Positions 60,905 to 64,000 of a stretch of DNA of 64,000 nucleotides are shown in pieces. The translations under genes and the position numbers were made by a program. The DNA is from Trichobilharzia szidati (lineage: Eukaryota > Platyhelminthes > Trematoda > Strigeidida > Schistosomatidae), in assembly GCA_944472155.2 (NCBI GenBank), contig OX235271.1, positions 123,571,329 to 123,635,328 on the forward strand. The letters run 5' to 3'. The notes beneath the pieces were generated by a model. The model saw only the letters and a program-made list of their open reading frames with translations. It was not told the DNA's origin and did not search any database. Positions within the stretch are counted from its first letter, which is position 1. Each line of letters opens with the position of its first letter.

Positions 60905-60957
60905 ACTGAACAAAGAGTACTCTTTTCGATAAATTCATCATCAGGTTCTACAATTAT
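60905..60957 (-). ncRNA. Hammerhead-like ribozyme motif at PLE 3' end
   Basis: On the minus strand: AGAAC, CTGATGA, TGAATTTATC, GAAA, AGAGTACTCTT, T, GTTC. CTGATGA and GAAA are canonical. GAAC/GTTC form stem I, AAGAG/CTCTT form stem III with a 2-nt loop, and a U precedes the expected cut. Stem II pairs poorly in the canonical register, which weakens the call. Confidence 0.5.
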
Positions 60958-61101
60958 ATATACATTATAATGAATTAGTCTTATGAACGACATTAATGTT
61001 TAAATAACATCAAATCAATAATATTGATAGATTACAGCTCAATAGCATCAACATAAAATAAACTGAATGTCAGAAGAATTAGGAAATATAATAGTACAAA
61101 T

Positions 61102-61788
61102 TCATGAGTTTATAGTTTCTACTGAGGGCCAGGGCAGTAAAAGGGGCTGGACTTGTTTCTTTTGAACACAGAGCACTGGTTGTTTGAGGCGAATTGCAAT
61201 AGCCTCTGCTGTTTGGAGCATGCGGTGCTTCGACGATTTTGGTAATTTGTTAGGTACCCGGTATATTATAGAGAAGGATTCTTCTACGCTGGCTTTGTGA
61301 CCGGTTTGCACCAGATGGTCTAATATCGAGCTGTTAATAGTTTTAACTACACCTTTACTTAGCCATAGTGGGATATGTTCTCGAGCACGAAAAATCAACT
61401 TCCTAGAGCAACGGCCAATGTAACTCGCTCCACAAGCGCAGTTGAATTGATAAATACAATTTGAAGTGGCTAGTCTAGGTACTTCATCTTTCAGTCGAGG
61501 TAGCACCATCGGTCGTGTAGAGAATAATACGTGTATTTCGCCAGCATTAAAAGTTCTTTGAACTGATTTTCTTAATTTCTTCGTAATTAACTCGCTTGGT
61601 ATATCGCCCTTGAATTGTAGTCGTATATATAAAGGCTTCTTGTTTACAGACAGTGGGTAGTCCTTTTCCGCCTTCTTTGTCATATCTTTCTTGATAAATT
61701 TGTCAGGATAACCATTTTCGATCAAAGTATCATATACAATGCTTAATTCATCTCCAATTACTTCCTCTTTTGAAAATTTTAATGGGCA
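61102..61788 (-). CDS. Penelope-like element polyprotein C-terminus with GIY-YIG endonuclease (partial)
   Basis: 228 codons open to a TAA at 61102, from CPLKFSKEEVIGDELS onward; the frame is closed upstream by truncation and has no start codon of its own. Residues 1-110 are the linker after the reverse transcriptase (KKPLYIRLQFKGDIPSELIT, VLFSTRPMV). Residues about 110-215 are the endonuclease: CIYQFNCACGASYIGRCSRK (YIG at about 123-125), then RAREHIPLWL, SSILDHLVQTGHKASVEESF and RLKQPVLCVQKKQVQPLLLP. In Penelope elements this domain nicks target DNA to prime reverse transcription. No stops or frameshifts are seen. The reverse transcriptase is missing, so the copy cannot move alone. Confidence 0.85.
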   Translation of the reverse strand, partial: CPLKFSKEEVIGDELSIVYDTLIENGYPDKFIKKDMTKKAEKDYPLSVNKKPLYIRLQFKGDIPSELITKKLRKSVQRTFNAGEIHVLFSTRPMVLPRLKDEVPRLATSNCIYQFNCACGASYIGRCSRKLIFRAREHIPLWLSKGVVKTINSSILDHLVQTGHKASVEESFSIIYRVPNKLPKSSKHRMLQTAEAIAIRLKQPVLCVQKKQVQPLLLPWPSVETINS

Positions 61789-61804
61789 TTTTTAATCAAT
61801 TAAG

Positions 61805-62825
61805 AGAAATGAAAACTGAATCAAAACATCGAATACCACTTTGACCGAATGTAATTTAATAACTATGAGAACAACACTCAAGCACCTCTAAAGTCATGTA
61901 TACTGGATTCGAGTTGTATTCACCGCGTTGTCATTAAATCTTGCTGTTGAGCTCCGATTGGAACATTTAGATATTAATTCAGATTTTCCTATCACTACAA
62001 CCATTAAAACTAACCCATTTTGTAGGCATAATCAATGATAACACTTCCCAATCCTACAATCTATTCCAGACATTAACAAAGTAAAATTAAAAGAAATAAG
62101 GAAATGTATCTCACACTTTAAAAGTCAACCTATAAGTTTACCAATCAGACAATCATAGTTAACAAATTAGTGAAGAACAATAATAATGATAAACAAACAC
62201 TTGCACACTGTTGATGTGAAAGTCAATAAAATGACTTTTGCATTCATACATTCATTCATGCATGTATGCGTAAAACTCTAATGTCATGCATGATGAATCA
62301 TCTACATTTTTTCTTACATCGTTTATATCATCAATAACAAGAGGAAGAATGTGCCAATCAAAGGTAAATTTTCAATTGCAAAATATACGTAACCCATATG
62401 TGTATAACATTTTGATAATATAAGAGTTTTTTCTTATTTATTCACTGAATGATTCCTCAACAGGCTATCCCCACGTCTCTGTCTCTTACACACACACAGC
62501 AAGACACAATGTATTACCAAAATAGGTACATTTCTTTTTTAAGGTAAGACAGTATAACATTTGTAGCCGTAAGTCGAAAATTTGAATCCTTAAGCATTAA
62601 GTGTTAATTACACGAAAAGCAATTGTTATAATAATAATAATAATGTTTATTGATTACAACACTTGGCATACACAAATACAAACATGTTAAGAAATAATTA
62701 ACGCTAAAAACGTGTATGCTTTCTACCACAACAGGTTTATGTATACATAAGAGTTTATTTCCCGCTGTAACAGTGCTGATTGCAACTGAACAACATGAAA
62801 CAGACAACGCGAAATTACGGATGGT
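61805..62825. other. AT-rich DNA, nothing recognised
   Basis: No exon or element recognised. Confidence 0.35.
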
Positions 62826-62830
62826 ACTAC

Positions 62831-63134
62831 TGTGGTGAGAGCTGGCTGCTAGCCAAAGTTGGTAGACAATAATTGACGTCAATGTTTATGTCCCCAATAC
62901 TGATGGTGAGAAAATGAGAACAAAGGCTTTGCGTAGGCGGATACAGTTAGCATATGGATGATCTGACACAGCCACAAAGAGATGCAAGGTTAACTTTCTG
63001 TGAGAAACAACCAATCAAAAGACTGCATTTTCTACTAACAATAATCTACAATAATGTACATTAAAATCTATAAATATGTGTTGATTTTCCTTAATAAATG
63101 ATCTGTTGCCTGGCCCTTGTCTTCTGTTGTTACA
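62831..63134 (+). mobile_element. Solo LTR, left member of a tail-to-tail pair
   Basis: 304 bp, TGTGGTGAGAGCTGGCTGCT to CTGTTGTTACA, flanked by CTAC on both sides (62827-62830 and 63135-63138). CTATAAATATG and AATAAA are present. Confidence 0.88.
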
Positions 63135-63144
63135 CTACTACTAC

Positions 63145-63480
63145 TGCAACAACAGAAGACAAGGGCCAGGCAACAAATCATTTATTAAGCAAATTAAAGC
63201 ATATTTATATATTTTCATGTACATTATTATAGATTAGTTAAGCAAACAAACACAGTCTTCTGATTGATTGTTTCTCACTTAAAGTTAATTTTTCATCTCT
63301 TTGTGACTGTTTCTTGAATGTCAGATCATCTATATGTTAACTGTATCCGTCTACGCAAAGTCTGCTGTGGTCGGTTTTGAATCAGTCTTTGTTCATATTT
63401 TCTCACGACAAATCTTGAGAACGTAAACATTGACGTAAATTACTGTCTACCGATTTGGCTAGTAGACAGCTCTCACCACA
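63145..63480 (-). mobile_element. Solo LTR, right member of a tail-to-tail pair
   Basis: 336 bp; in reverse complement TGTGGTGAGAGCTGTCTACT to CTGTTGTTGCA, with a diverged TATA region and ATAAAT in place of AATAAA. CTAC precedes it (63141-63144) and CTAT follows. It is more diverged from the left copy than the left is from 55887, closer to 33846, so it is a separate older insertion. Confidence 0.85.
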
Positions 63481-63504
63481 CTATTACTATTGTTGTTGTT
63501 ATTA

Positions 63505-63735
63505 CTTCCTCGGGTTCCGAGTGGAACAGTCCTCCTTAACTACCTCCACATTTGCCTATAAGCTTTCATTTCCGCCTCACACGATCTCCTTCATGTCACC
63601 CTCGGGTCCACGCCTAACTCGTCATTTCCCATTCAGGTCTCACTCTAGAACCTGGAGCATGATGTCACCCAACGGTCTCATCAGCATGTACCCAGTCCAT
63701 CTCCGTTTTTTCTTCAGCATATCAGGTACTAGGCA
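63505..63735 (-). mobile_element. RTE/SR2-like LINE 3' end
   Basis: Minus strand reads KKKRRWTGYMLMRPLGDIML-like text, a WNPNGK-like stretch with stops, and a tail with GACTGTTCCACTCGGAACCC. Confidence 0.6.
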
Positions 63736-63739
63736 AACT

Positions 63740-64000
63740 TAATTTCATACAGACTAAATAGACTTTTTATGCATAAGGCAAGTAAAAATTATTAAAAGAA
63801 GTATTGCATTGTTTCATTTTGATAGACAGCATCTCATCTCTGAGTTTAACCTTAAACTCATAGATTCTTATGAATAATTCAAGGAAATTACAAAGTTGTT
63901 CTTAATCAGTTCATAATTGAATTGAAACACACACCATCAATCCACCTTGTATATTCATTAAGCGAAAAAAGGTGAGCGCCAGTGTCACAAAAAGCATAAC
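63740..64000. other. Window edge, nothing recognised
   Basis: No exon or element recognised. The 5' part of the RasGEF gene may continue beyond this edge. Confidence 0.4.

Larger units (their letters stand above)
60884..61800 (-). mobile_element. Penelope-like element, 5'-truncated, with intact endonuclease frame
   Basis: Body of a PLE cut off at about 61.8 kb, followed on the minus strand by a 3' region ending in a hammerhead-like motif (60905-60957). A diverged copy of the same end is at 12270-12740. The coding part is listed separately. The continuous frame suggests a more recent insertion than the other PLE copies in the window. Confidence 0.85.

Noticed and set aside
1..64000. CRISPR, rRNA, operon or prophage-like systems
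   Set aside because: The DNA is eukaryotic with spliced exons and retroelements; the direct and inverted repeats are transposable elements, not regularly spaced arrays.

Overview
This is AT-rich nuclear DNA from a flatworm, almost certainly a blood fluke (Schistosoma). The main evidence is a pair of Sm-alpha-type SINEs at about 5.2-5.5 kb carrying the schistosome hammerhead-ribozyme sequence. Supporting evidence is the dense cover of tRNA-derived SINEs, Penelope-like elements (PLEs), RTE/SR2-like LINE tails and solo LTRs, and GT-AG split genes with tiny exons in long introns. I see no rRNA gene, CRISPR array or bacterial-style operon.

One host gene dominates. It runs on the minus strand from beyond the right edge, or from about 59.3 kb, to its stop codon at 18383. 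I traced 17 exons by splice sites and reading phase, plus one doubtful candidate. The C-terminal part is a Ras/Rap guanine-nucleotide exchange factor: a RasGEF_N (REM) segment (30234-30424 and probably 32844-32925) followed by a RasGEF catalytic domain (28009-28563, 26341-26511, 21477-21760, 18383-18500). The last two exons best resemble the C3G/RAPGEF1 class. The N-terminal part in the window is a long acidic, Ser/Pro-rich region with one SH3-ligand-like stretch. At least one catalytic-domain exon (between 21.8 and 26.3 kb) and one linker (32.9-35.1 kb) were not located. A possible acidic terminal exon of another minus-strand gene lies at 6273-6337.

The rest is introns and flanks filled with mobile DNA. 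Region by region: 0-5 kb has PLE remnants with inverted arms and one arm of a dispersed repeat whose partner is at 21.9-22.5 kb. 5-9 kb has Sm-alpha and a second hammerhead-type SINE family, several in head-to-head pairs, plus a tRNA-like SINE. 10-31 kb has LINE tails, PLE endonuclease relics and inverted-repeat elements among the catalytic exons. 33-46 kb has SINE pairs, a solo LTR nested in a SINE, and PLE reverse-transcriptase/endonuclease relics in both orientations. 47-56 kb has two dispersed repeats seen twice each, three solo LTRs and four exons. 57-64 kb has two more PLE types, including an intact 228-codon endonuclease end, and a tail-to-tail LTR pair.

The most interesting theme is that three element classes in one gene (Sm-alpha, a derived SINE, and PLE terminal repeats) all carry hammerhead-like cores, often in inverted pairs.
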